64,000 nt of DNA from Piromyces finnis (lineage: Eukaryota; Neocallimastigomycota; Neocallimastigomycetes; Neocallimastigales; Neocallimastigaceae): NCBI GenBank assembly GCA_002104945.1, contig MCFH01000055.1:186001-250000 (forward strand). Reading direction: 5' to 3'. This document shows positions 55,376-64,000 of this stretch, one piece after another (positions within the stretch are counted from its first letter, which is position 1; every line of letters starts with the position of its first letter). The translations under genes and the position numbers were made by a program. The notes beneath the pieces were generated by a model. That model saw only the letters and a program-made list of their open reading frames with translations. It did no database searches and was not told where the DNA came from.

Positions 55376-55827
55376 CTAATTTCGCCATTATTAAATTATA
55401 TTCAAAAAGGTTACTAAAAGTTATTTGATAATATATAAAACTCTTTTAATTTCTATTAAAGTTTAGTTATTTATCAATCACTTATTTTATTTAGTTTCAC
55501 TTATTAATTTCGTTGCTATTATTTTCATAATCTTTAATAATACGGTTAGTATTATTCTACTAATTTCTAATTTTTATAATAAAAAAGTAATTAATGTTAT
55601 TTTATTGTTCTTGTAAGTAAAATAAGTAAAATATACCTAATCAAGAACCTTAAATAATATTCTTTAAACATTAATATTATTTAAAGTTTTGGTAATTGTT
55701 TTTTGTTTGTTTGCTTTGTTTTCTTGTTTATAAGAATAATGTTAACAATTCTTATGAAGATTAATAAAATAATATTAATTAACAGAAGTTAAATAAAATA
55801 AATAATTAATAAATTACCAAACTGAAT

Positions 55828-56856
55828 TTTTAATAATTCTAATTGGTCTACCAATTAAATTTAATTAATTCGATTAAATCTAAATTATTAAGTTTGATTA
55901 ATGAAAAGTATACATGGAATATGGAATATGGAATATTAGATAATCTTTTCATTAACTATTCAATTAAACTATTCGATTCAACTATTCGATATTCAATATT
56001 CCATTAGTATTACCAAGTTAAAATAATTTAAATTGACCATATAATAAAAATTAATTATTGTTATTATTTTGTTTATTCGCAACGATTTTTAAAGTAAAAT
56101 TTATTGATAAAAATGATATATAAAAATAAAAAAGGAAATTAAATGTTTTAATTATTTAATATTCTTAAATAGTAAAGTTTAATGAATTAATTTTTTATTA
56201 TATAGAAAGAAAGAAATAATAACCCTAAATATTTTAAAAATACTCCCAATTCTAAAGTATGAAACAATAAATTATTTCTATTATTGTTGACCTAGTTATT
56301 ACCTATCTAGTATTATTCATCAATAATTTTTTTGGAATATTTCATAAAAATATAAACTTTATTCTTTGCATTATAAATAACAAAAATTGATCGACCATAT
56401 AAGTAGTTCTTTTATTCCCACTTTTAAAAGAAGAAAAGTAATAAAGTTCAAAACTTTGATTTTTTGTATATAAGGTAAAACAGAAATTAAATTAATTATT
56501 AATTAAAAACTTTAATTATTATGAGAGTTACATAAGAATACATAAAATTAAAATTATACTTATGAGTTAACGTGATCAAAAATAATGAGGCGCAATAAAA
56601 TTCACAAAAAATTAAGATTTCATATATTAAAGAAGTATAAATTTTATTTTAATCTATAGAATTGTATATTTTGCTATATGGCTGGTAAACATTCAGGTTA
56701 TTGATACAATACTTAAAGTTTTAAGATTACACAATAATACTAAATAAATTAATATTTTTAATTAATGTGAATAAATTATTTAAATATTAAAAATTCACAT
56801 ATTTAATTAGATATATGATACATTTAATTATTATTGTTAGAATTTTGGTAGATTTT
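55828..56856. other. Spacer between inverted repeat arms
   Basis: 1029 bp of single-copy A/T-rich sequence separating the two arms. It includes 55910-56105, which resembles 53838-53960. No gene. Confidence 0.6.
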
Positions 56857-57308
56857 ATTCAGTTTGGTAATATATTAATTATTTATTTTATTTAACTTCT
56901 GTTAATTAATATTATTTTATTAATCTTCATAAGAATTGTTAACATTATTCTTATAAACAAGAAAACAAAGCAAACAAACAAAAAACAATTACCAAAACTT
57001 TAAATAATATTAATGTTTAAAGAATATTATTTAAGGTTCTTGATTAGGTATATTTTACTTATTTTACTTACAAGAACAATAAAATAACATTAATTACTTT
57101 TTTATTATAAAAATTAGAAATTAGTAGAATAATACTAACCGTATTATTAAAGATTATGAAAATAATAGCAACGAAATTAATAAGTGAAACTAAATAAAAT
57201 AAGTGATTGATAAATAACTAAACTTTAATAGAAATTAAAAGAGTTTTATATATTATCAAATAACTTTTAGTAACCTTTTTGAATATAATTTAATAATGGC
57301 GAAATTAG

Positions 57309-57316
57309 TATAAATA
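57309..57316 (+). promoter_or_regulatory. Putative TATA box of paralogue 4
   Basis: TATAAATA, 119 bp upstream of the ATG; mirror image of 55368-55375. Confidence 0.4.
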
Positions 57317-57427
57317 AGAACAATTTTCAATAAACTTTTTTTTTAAATCAAATCAAATAAATAAAATATAATTAAAAAATTAATATAAACTAAAAAGAAA
57401 AAAAAAAATTAAAATTAAAATTACAAA

Positions 57428-57802
57428 ATGCAATTCAACTTAAAATACTTATTAGCTTTATTAGCCGTTCCAGCTGCCCTTGCTTACATTGATGAACCAT
57501 GTAAAACTGATATTATTCATGGTGAAGGTGTCTGTATTAAAAGCTCTGATTGTAAAATGTACAGTAATCAAAAAGGTTCAGTTTATAAATATGCTGGTAC
57601 TTCTTCAAGATGGCCATGTCCAAATGACCCAGATGATGTTATTTGCTGTGTTAAGAAGGTTTCTACTCTTAAAAGTGGAATAGTACTTAAGAAGACTGGT
57701 CGTTGTTTAAATGTTTCTAACTGCTCAACCAAAAATCATTACTTAGTTAATACCGCCGAATGTCCAGGAAGCGATAATGTTAAATTATGTGTTCCAAACT
57801 AA
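57428..57802 (+). CDS. Short secreted ten-Cys protein lacking GH25 domain (paralogue 4)
   Basis: 124 residues, identical at the protein level to the gene at 54882-55256 because it lies in the other arm of the inverted repeat. Signal peptide ending ALA, ten cysteines, stop just after KLCVPN. It is the only member of the cluster on the plus strand. If the inverted repeat is real and not an assembly product, the cell has two expressed copies driven by identical promoters facing each other. Confidence 0.85.
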   Translation: MQFNLKYLLALLAVPAALAYIDEPCKTDIIHGEGVCIKSSDCKMYSNQKGSVYKYAGTSSRWPCPNDPDDVICCVKKVSTLKSGIVLKKTGRCLNVSNCSTKNHYLVNTAECPGSDNVKLCVPN

Positions 57803-57966
57803 AAACTGAATTATTAGAAATAAAATAAGATAAAATGAAATGAAATAAAGTATATAAGGTAGATTTAATAAAATAGAATATAATAAAACAAAGTTGAATA
57901 AAATAAAATAAATTATTAATATTAATAATAATACAATACAATAAAATAATAAAATAATAAAATAAC

Positions 57967-58001
<35 letters not shown>

Positions 58002-59120
58002 AATAAAATAAAATAAAATGTAAAAAAAATGTATAAAATAGAAAAGTAATTCAATATAACTTCATAAATATGTTACATATATATATATTTAAATTAATAA
58101 AATATATTAAAAATAAATAACTCTAAAATCGACTTATAATATTTAAGCTGCTACATTTTATTATGTAAATAAATAATATTCATTTTTATTTTTTAATAAA
58201 AATTCAAATAGTTTTATTTTGATTTCCTGATTTTAGTATATACTGTTTAAAAACATATAATTGTTTCATCGTTAAATATCAAAAGATTGGAAAGGATATG
58301 ATTGATATCATTGCTGAAGAAACAGTAAGACAGGATTTTCCCTCCCCCACTACCCAATGCAGAACATAATTTTTTCCACTAACAAAACTTTATTTTTTTG
58401 ACGCCAAGTCCAATTGAAAGTAAAATATTAATTATTGTTTTAATGTAATAGATGCAATAATGGCCTTTTAACTTTAATTAAAATTACTAAAATATATTAT
58501 ATCCTATTTTTATTCAGTTTTGTTTAATTTATTTATTAAAAATTCTTAATTTTTAAGTTTTAAATTTATTTTTAAATATTTTAAATATATAGTTATAATT
58601 TCAATTAAAATAATAATAAAAATTTTAAAATATTTGCTAAAGTTCAAAAAATAGAGAAATGGATGTAATGGTGTTAAAAAATATTTAAATTTCATGTTTC
58701 CGTTAAATTATAAATATTTATTTTTCCAAATTTTATTATTATCAAAAAAGATTAGTTACTATATAATTATTGTTAATAAAAAACATATTAAATTTTAATA
58801 AAAAAAAAATACACCATTAATCATGCATAATATAATATATTATAGAATATTAGATCTTTTCTTAATATCAAATTTTATTATAAAAAATGTGTTTTTATAA
58901 TATTTTTTATAAAAATATTTGTTTTTTATTTTTTTTACTTTTTGATTATAAAATGTACAAATGTATAAATGTATTATAACATTATAATATATTTAACATT
59001 TTTATGATACATTATTTAATATTAATTAATATTAATAAGTATTTTTTATGATTATTAAATTTCATTATTACTTATAATAAAAGAATTATCGAAATACTTA
59101 AAAAAAAATCAATAGATTTT
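57803..59120. other. Right part of inverted repeat and flank
   Basis: 57803-58590 mirrors the left arm, including a short AAT microsatellite (about 57966-58001) and the coding-like island. 58591-59120 is A/T-rich with nothing recognised. Confidence 0.5.
58264..58369 (+). other. Coding-like GC-richer island in right arm
   Basis: Mirror copy of 54315-54420: an open frame ending in TTQCRT-stop, preceded by a possible acceptor TTTTAG at 58232-58237. Possible terminal exon of a lost gene; no family recognised. Confidence 0.35.
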
Positions 59121-60200
59121 TTACCAACCAGCAATGTTTTTGTAAACATGAGATTTATCAACATTACCATTAATACCTTTAACAGAACCAGAAGAAGAGT
59201 ATTGCCAAGCATCATATGAAGAAGTAGATGGACTATTGTTACTGTATTTAGCTACCCAAATGTAAGCACCAGCATCAGTTAATTTCTTTAAATCAAGATT
59301 ATCTCTAAACCAACTTTCAGAAGCGTAAACTCCAGCCTTGTAACCAAGAGCCTTAATCTTTTTAATGAAAGCAACAGCACAATTTGTTCTAGTAGTTTTA
59401 GATAAACCATCAGCTCTTCCAGTATTACCTGATGCACCAGATAATTCAGAATCCCAAAAGATTGGGAAGTTGTTAGTCTTACCCTTTAAAAGAGTATTGA
59501 CAACATAAGTAGCTTCAGCTTCAGCTTCGGCAGTAGTCTTAGCTTGAGTAAAGAAGTAATAACCAATCTTTGTTTTTCCTTTGAAACCATTATAGTGAGT
59601 TTCTAATTTATCATCCTTTGCTAATGAACCAGAAGAGCCATATCCTCTATAACCACAACGAAGGATAACACCATCGATTTCTTTAGCAGCAGCAGAATAA
59701 TCATTAACAACATTCCATTTAGAAAGATCAATAATTTCCTTTTGTTTAAATGTTGTTGGTTTAATAATAGTTGTAGCCTTCTTAGTGGTAGTTGTCTTTT
59801 TGGTAGTAGTAGTAGTCTTTTTAGTAGTAGTAGTCTTTTTAGTAGTAGTAGTTACTTTTGGAACACATAACTTTACATTACTACTTCCTGGACATTGATT
59901 AGAGTAAAGAGTGTTTGAATTGGTTGGGCATTTGGAAACATTTTTGCAAACACCTGCTTTACTAAGGTTTGTACCATTAGTAAGTTGTGTGACTTTCTTA
60001 ACACAACATAAAATATTAGCTGGATCATTTTTACAATAGCCAGTATAAGTAGTTGCAGTACCTTTTTGACCACTTGACATTTTACATAAAGATTTATCTA
60101 TACAAACACCTTCGCCTCCAGGGGCAGTACAAGGATCTTCAACTTTAGCAAGAGCTAATGGTACTAATAAAGTTAATAAGCATTTTAAATTTAAACGCAT
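59121..60200 (-). CDS. Secreted GH25 lysozyme with ten-Cys N-terminal domain (paralogue 5)
   Basis: 359 residues, same layout as paralogue 1 (signal peptide 1-18, ten-Cys domain, Thr/Lys linker, GH25 domain with D158, D250, E252, D348). It differs from paralogue 1 at seven residues, all between 142 and 198 (T142A, T166N, A169S, I184Y, A190S, N192S, S198K); the other 352 residues are identical. The altered segment at the start of the GH25 domain is probably the ancestral form, since paralogue 1 there matches paralogue 2 instead. Predicted secreted muramidase acting on bacterial peptidoglycan. The sequence downstream of the stop codon diverges at once from that of paralogue 1. Confidence 0.93.
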   Translation of the reverse strand: MRLNLKCLLTLLVPLALAKVEDPCTAPGGEGVCIDKSLCKMSSGQKGTATTYTGYCKNDPANILCCVKKVTQLTNGTNLSKAGVCKNVSKCPTNSNTLYSNQCPGSSNVKLCVPKVTTTTKKTTTTKKTTTTTKKTTTTKKATTIIKPTTFKQKEIIDLSKWNVVNDYSAAAKEIDGVILRCGYRGYGSSGSLAKDDKLETHYNGFKGKTKIGYYFFTQAKTTAEAEAEATYVVNTLLKGKTNNFPIFWDSELSGASGNTGRADGLSKTTRTNCAVAFIKKIKALGYKAGVYASESWFRDNLDLKKLTDAGAYIWVAKYSNNSPSTSSYDAWQYSSSGSVKGINGNVDKSHVYKNIAGW

Positions 60201-61869
60201 TTTTATTTTCTTTTTTTTTCTAGAAAAATATTATATGTTCTTTTTTTTTATTTTATTACTATAAAATTAATATAATTATTTTATTATTATTATTTACAAT
60301 TATAATATTTCTTATTTTAAAATTTTTTAACAATTATACCTCTATTTATACTTATTTTTATTAATAATATGTTATTTTCATATGAATATTCCTTATCTTC
60401 ATTGAAAATATATAATAAATATATTATTTTTATTTTAAATTAAAAAGTTTTTCTTGATATATTTAAAAATAAAAATGGTTTGATAATTATTCATATTATT
60501 TAATTTCAATCATTAATATTGTTCTAATTATTTTTAAAAATATATATAGTATATATAGTATTATTCATCTTTATTTTTTAATTCTATAATTTTAATAGTA
60601 AAACTATATAAAATATACTTTTCTTTTAATTATTAATGGTTAAAGGTAATTAAAAATTAAAAATTGGCTTTTTTTTATTTAGATAATTAATCATTAAAAT
60701 TATATTAAAATATTTATTATTAAATATATTTATAATTTATTTAATAAAAATAAGCTTTCTTGAAATTTGAGTAATAAGATCGGAGAGAAAATAACAATTT
60801 ATTTGATAAAATAAAAAAAAATAGTAATATTAAAAAATAGTATTAATAAAAAAAATAATTTTGATATAATGAATATTATGTTAATAAAAATAAAATGAAA
60901 AAAAAAACTTTATCAAAACCATTTTCTTTAATAAAAAAAAAAAACATCTACTTTTTAATAGAAAAAAACAATAAAAAAAAAAAAAAAAATCATTCGAAAA
61001 TTTATTGGGACAATTAAATATAAATTATTATTTTAATGACTAAGGTTTAATTAAAATAAAAACATAATTTTTTTTTTACATTTTCTATTTATAGATTTTA
61101 GTGTAACATATTATAAAAATGTATTTATAAACGTTTTAGGAGAGGTTTTAATTTACTTTTAATGAATTTCATTATTTTAATTATTTGTTGTTTTATGATC
61201 TATAGTACATATTTCTATAATATTATGATAATTTTCCTATTTCTAATAAACGATATAAAAAGTATAATAAAATATTATTTAAATTTAATTATTAGGTATT
61301 TCTAGTATTTCTAATATTTTCAATGTATCAGTTGTTTAGATATTATGAACTATTATTACATTTATTATTTAATTTATATTTTATTATTATTTCATATCAA
61401 AATAAAAATTAGTTTTCAATAATGAAAAAATAATATTATACTAAATTGACTTATTAAAATAATAGTTTTTTATAAACTATTATTTTAATAATAAAAAAGT
61501 ATCATAATTTACTATATAATAATTCAATAATACACTAAATATTTTATTTTATTAAAAAGATTTATTATTTAATTTTATTTTTATTTAATTTTTATTTAAT
61601 TTTTATTTTTTTTATCAATTATAAAACCATTATTTAAATTTTTTTATTTAAAAAATAAAATTATAAAGTGTTTTTGTCAACTAGCAATATAAATACATAA
61701 ATATTAAGCATCATTAATTTCTGATTTAATTATAAGACGAAGTGAGTATGGTTAATTACAATAATAATTTATAAGATTTATAATCCAAATTGTAACTATA
61801 AGAATTAACAATTTGGTTGAAATTATACATATTAATGAAAACTAATTATCATATATTTTATATTACAGT
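60201..61869. other. Intergenic region between GH25 paralogues 5 and 6
   Basis: Shares most of its sequence with 50930-51969 but carries extra A/T-rich sequence at about 61080-61440. No gene. Confidence 0.6.
60343..60350 (-). promoter_or_regulatory. Putative TATA box of GH25 paralogue 5
   Basis: TATAAATA on the minus strand within GTATAAATAGAGG, 150 bp upstream of the ATG; the same context is duplicated in the paralogue 1 promoter. Confidence 0.4.
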
Positions 61870-62952
61870 TTACCAACCAGCAATGTTTTTGTAAACATGA
61901 GATTTATCAACATTACCATTAATACCTTTAACAGAACCAGAAGAAGTATATTGCCAAGCATCATACGAAGAAGTAGATGGACTACTGCTGCTGTATTTAG
62001 CTACCCAAATGTAAGCACCAGCATCAGTTAATTTCTTTAAATCAAGATTATCTCTAAACCAACTTTCAGAAGCGTAAACTCCAGCCTTGTAACCAAGAGC
62101 CTTAATCTTTTTAATGAAAGCAACAGCACAATTTGTTCTAGTAGTTTTAGATAAACCATCAGCTCTTCCAGTATTACCTGATGCACCAGATAATTCAGAA
62201 TCCCAAAAGATTGGGAAATTGTTGGTCTTACCCTTTAAAAGAGTATTGACAACATAAGTAGCTTCAGCTTCAGCTTCGGCAGTAGTCTTAGCTTGAGTAA
62301 AGAAATAATAACCAATCTTTGTTTTTCCTTTGAAACCATTATAGTGAGTTTCTAAACTATCATCTTTTGCTAAATTACCAGCAGATCCATATCCTCTTAT
62401 ACCACAACGAAGAATAACACCATCGATTTCTTTAGCAGCAGCAGCATAGTCAGTAACAACATTCCATTGAGAAATATCAATAATTTCCTTTTGTTTAAAT
62501 GTTGTTGGTTTAATAATAGTTGTAGTCTTCTTAGTGGTAGTAGTAGTCTTTTTAATAGTTGTCTTTTTAGTCGTAGTTTTTGATTTTGGTACACATAATT
62601 TAACATTATTAGTTCCTGGGCATTCATAAGTATTAATTAATGTATTAAAAGTTGTTGAACACTTTGAAACATTTAAACAACGACCAGTAGCACCAAGAGC
62701 TTGACCACTTCTAAGTGTAGTAACCTTTTTAATACAACAAATAACATTATCTGGATCATTTGGACATGGCCAATTTGGAGCTGAACCAGCATATTTAATA
62801 GCTGAACCTTTTTGACTACCATACATTATACAATCGGTATCTTTAACACAGACACCTTCACCATAGGAACCACCATTACATGGTTGATCAATATAAGCAA
62901 GTGCAGTTGGAACTGCTAATAAACTTAATAAATATTTTATATTAAAATGCAT
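61870..62952 (-). CDS. Secreted GH25 lysozyme with ten-Cys N-terminal domain (paralogue 6)
   Basis: 360 residues, protein identical to paralogue 2 (51970-53052), with the same signal peptide, ten-Cys domain, KSKTTTKK linker and GH25 catalytic residues (WDSE, GNVDKS). Only a few silent base differences separate the two, so the duplication or a conversion event is very recent. The promoter region is unrelated to that of paralogue 2 from just upstream of the ATG, so regulation could differ although the enzyme is the same. Confidence 0.93.
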   Translation of the reverse strand: MHFNIKYLLSLLAVPTALAYIDQPCNGGSYGEGVCVKDTDCIMYGSQKGSAIKYAGSAPNWPCPNDPDNVICCIKKVTTLRSGQALGATGRCLNVSKCSTTFNTLINTYECPGTNNVKLCVPKSKTTTKKTTIKKTTTTTKKTTTIIKPTTFKQKEIIDISQWNVVTDYAAAAKEIDGVILRCGIRGYGSAGNLAKDDSLETHYNGFKGKTKIGYYFFTQAKTTAEAEAEATYVVNTLLKGKTNNFPIFWDSELSGASGNTGRADGLSKTTRTNCAVAFIKKIKALGYKAGVYASESWFRDNLDLKKLTDAGAYIWVAKYSSSSPSTSSYDAWQYTSSGSVKGINGNVDKSHVYKNIAGW

Positions 62953-64000
62953 TCTTAAGAATTTTTTTCTATTAAATTTCTTATATTTTTAAAAATTTTT
63001 TATTTTCTTTTTACTAAAAAATATATATATATATAAGGATCTATATCTATATTTATAATATTTTCTACTTTATTATTTACTGCTTTAACTCAAATAAACC
63101 AATAATATTTATTTATTAAAGTTATAATTTTCTTATTACATTATATTTATTTTTAGTTATATCATTCAACTTTGATATGTTTATTACAATTTAAGCTTCA
63201 CTAATATATAATTTATAAATTTTTTTGTATAAAAATTAAAATTTAAATTATTAAAACAAGCAACAAATGAACGATAATTTCTTTAATATATTAAAATTAT
63301 GAAAAGATAAAGATAAATTATTGGCAATTAAATTAATAAAAAATAGAAATACTCTTTTCTTATATTATTATAGTAATTTAAAAAAAAATTATTTGATTTT
63401 TTATTTATATAAAGTAAATATAAATTTTAAAATTATTTATATTCTAACCCTATTGTTGTTAAATATTTTAAATAATAATCTACTTAGCATAGAACATTAT
63501 ATTAACAATATATACAGACAGACAACATAATTTATATGTTGACATAATATTGAATGTTATTATATTATCAAATAAAAAATATTCATTATATAAAAAAAGA
63601 AAAAGAATTGATACACTGTTAATTTTTATTTTATTTTTTTTATAACTTTATCATCAAAAATAATTCTATTAATAGAATTACTAATAAAACTATTAAAATC
63701 AATATTTAATATATATATTTTTACGATTAATAGAAAATATATTTTGTTTTTATAATCTAATTCATAATTATATTCATTATTAAATTTAAAAGTTATGATT
63801 TCAAAATGTACCAGTAATCAAATACTATAAATATACATAATAGGTATTATGGATAAGAAATTTAAATATTGAGTTTTTTAACAAACAAGCAAAACAAACA
63901 AAAAAATATTACATCATTTGTATTAACAGACAACTATTCAAGGAGAAACAATAATAGAAAATAGAAAAGGCAACTAAAAATAGGAATATATTTCAATCAA
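62953..64000. other. Promoter of paralogue 6 and AT-rich flank
   Basis: A/T-rich to the window edge. The frame at 63321-63530 begins with TTG and consists of Asn/Ile/Leu/Tyr-type codons; I do not accept it as a gene. Confidence 0.5.
63050..63057 (-). promoter_or_regulatory. Putative TATA box of GH25 paralogue 6
   Basis: TATAAATA on the minus strand, 105 bp upstream of the ATG, in sequence otherwise unlike the promoter of paralogue 2. Confidence 0.35.

Larger units (their letters stand above)
54094..55827 (+). repeat. Large inverted repeat, left arm (1734 bp)
   Basis: Reverse complement of 56857-58590: position p pairs with 112684-p. Every stretch I compared matched, including a short ATT microsatellite of equal length; I found one mismatch near the inner edge (55812). 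The arm carries the short Cys-domain gene and a coding-like island. Confidence 0.93.
56857..58590 (-). repeat. Large inverted repeat, right arm (1734 bp)
   Basis: Reverse complement of 54094-55827. It carries the second copy of the short Cys-domain gene, divergently transcribed from the first (start codons 2.17 kb apart). Confidence 0.93.
59121..62954 (-). repeat. Duplicated two-gene block, copy 2
   Basis: Second copy of the block at 49447-53054, in direct orientation. The offset is 9674 at the first gene and 9900 at the second, so 226 bp were gained or lost between the genes; a region near 61080-61440 is absent from copy 1. Confidence 0.85.

Noticed and set aside
49873-62727. Short secondary frames inside the GH25 genes (for example 50199-50399, 52497-52727)
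   Set aside because: Out-of-frame shadows of the lysozyme coding sequence, duplicated with it.
63321-63530. 69-codon frame near the window end
   Set aside because: TTG start and Asn/Ile/Leu/Tyr-only character.

Overview
This window is a very AT-rich, intron-rich eukaryotic genome segment, most likely from an anaerobic gut fungus (Neocallimastigomycota). The fungal call rests on a Ste12-type transcription factor (a fungal family), a Ty1/copia element, and short introns with GTAWGT donors and AG acceptors. The extreme AT content, long A/T tracts, expanded microsatellites and a cluster of secreted GH25 lysozyme genes narrow it to anaerobic fungi. The lineage is an inference; no marker gene proves it.

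Layout: 1-4.7 kb is the 3' part of a Ty1/copia retrotransposon (protease, integrase, RT, RNase H, polypurine tract, start of the 3' LTR). From 4.7 to 13.7 kb is a gene desert holding a long AAT microsatellite and, at 8283-8819, a sharply different GC-richer element with tRNA-like A and B boxes, a poly(A) tail and a perfect 15-bp target-site duplication: a SINE-like retroposon. 13.8-15.6 kb encodes a Ste12-like factor. 17.2-17.9 kb holds an LTR relic and a broken gene. 19.5-20.2 kb encodes a secreted, probably GPI-anchored Cys protein, and 22.5-24.0 kb a single-pass Ser/Asn-rich membrane protein with one intron.

25.8-49 kb is a core-gene block whose exons I rebuilt by frame and splice phase: GPN3-type GTPase (+), a small coiled-coil protein (-), TCTP (-), condensin subunit 1 (+, 22 exons), a Drs2-type P4-ATPase flippase (+, 9 exons) and an RluA-family pseudouridine synthase (-, 8 exons). 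None needs a frameshift. Two of their introns are largely filled by expanded microsatellites.

49.4-63 kb is a recently amplified cluster of six secreted-protein genes. Four encode a signal peptide, a ten-cysteine domain, a Thr/Lys linker and a GH25 lysozyme domain. Two are identical short paralogues with only the Cys domain. The four full-length genes form a direct two-gene duplication (about 9.7-9.9 kb apart). The two short genes lie in opposite arms of a 1.7-kb, nearly perfect inverted repeat between the duplicated blocks. The GH25 domains are nearly identical across paralogues while the Cys domains differ, which points to gene conversion. The likely role is secreted bacteriolytic enzymes for a fungus living among dense gut bacteria.
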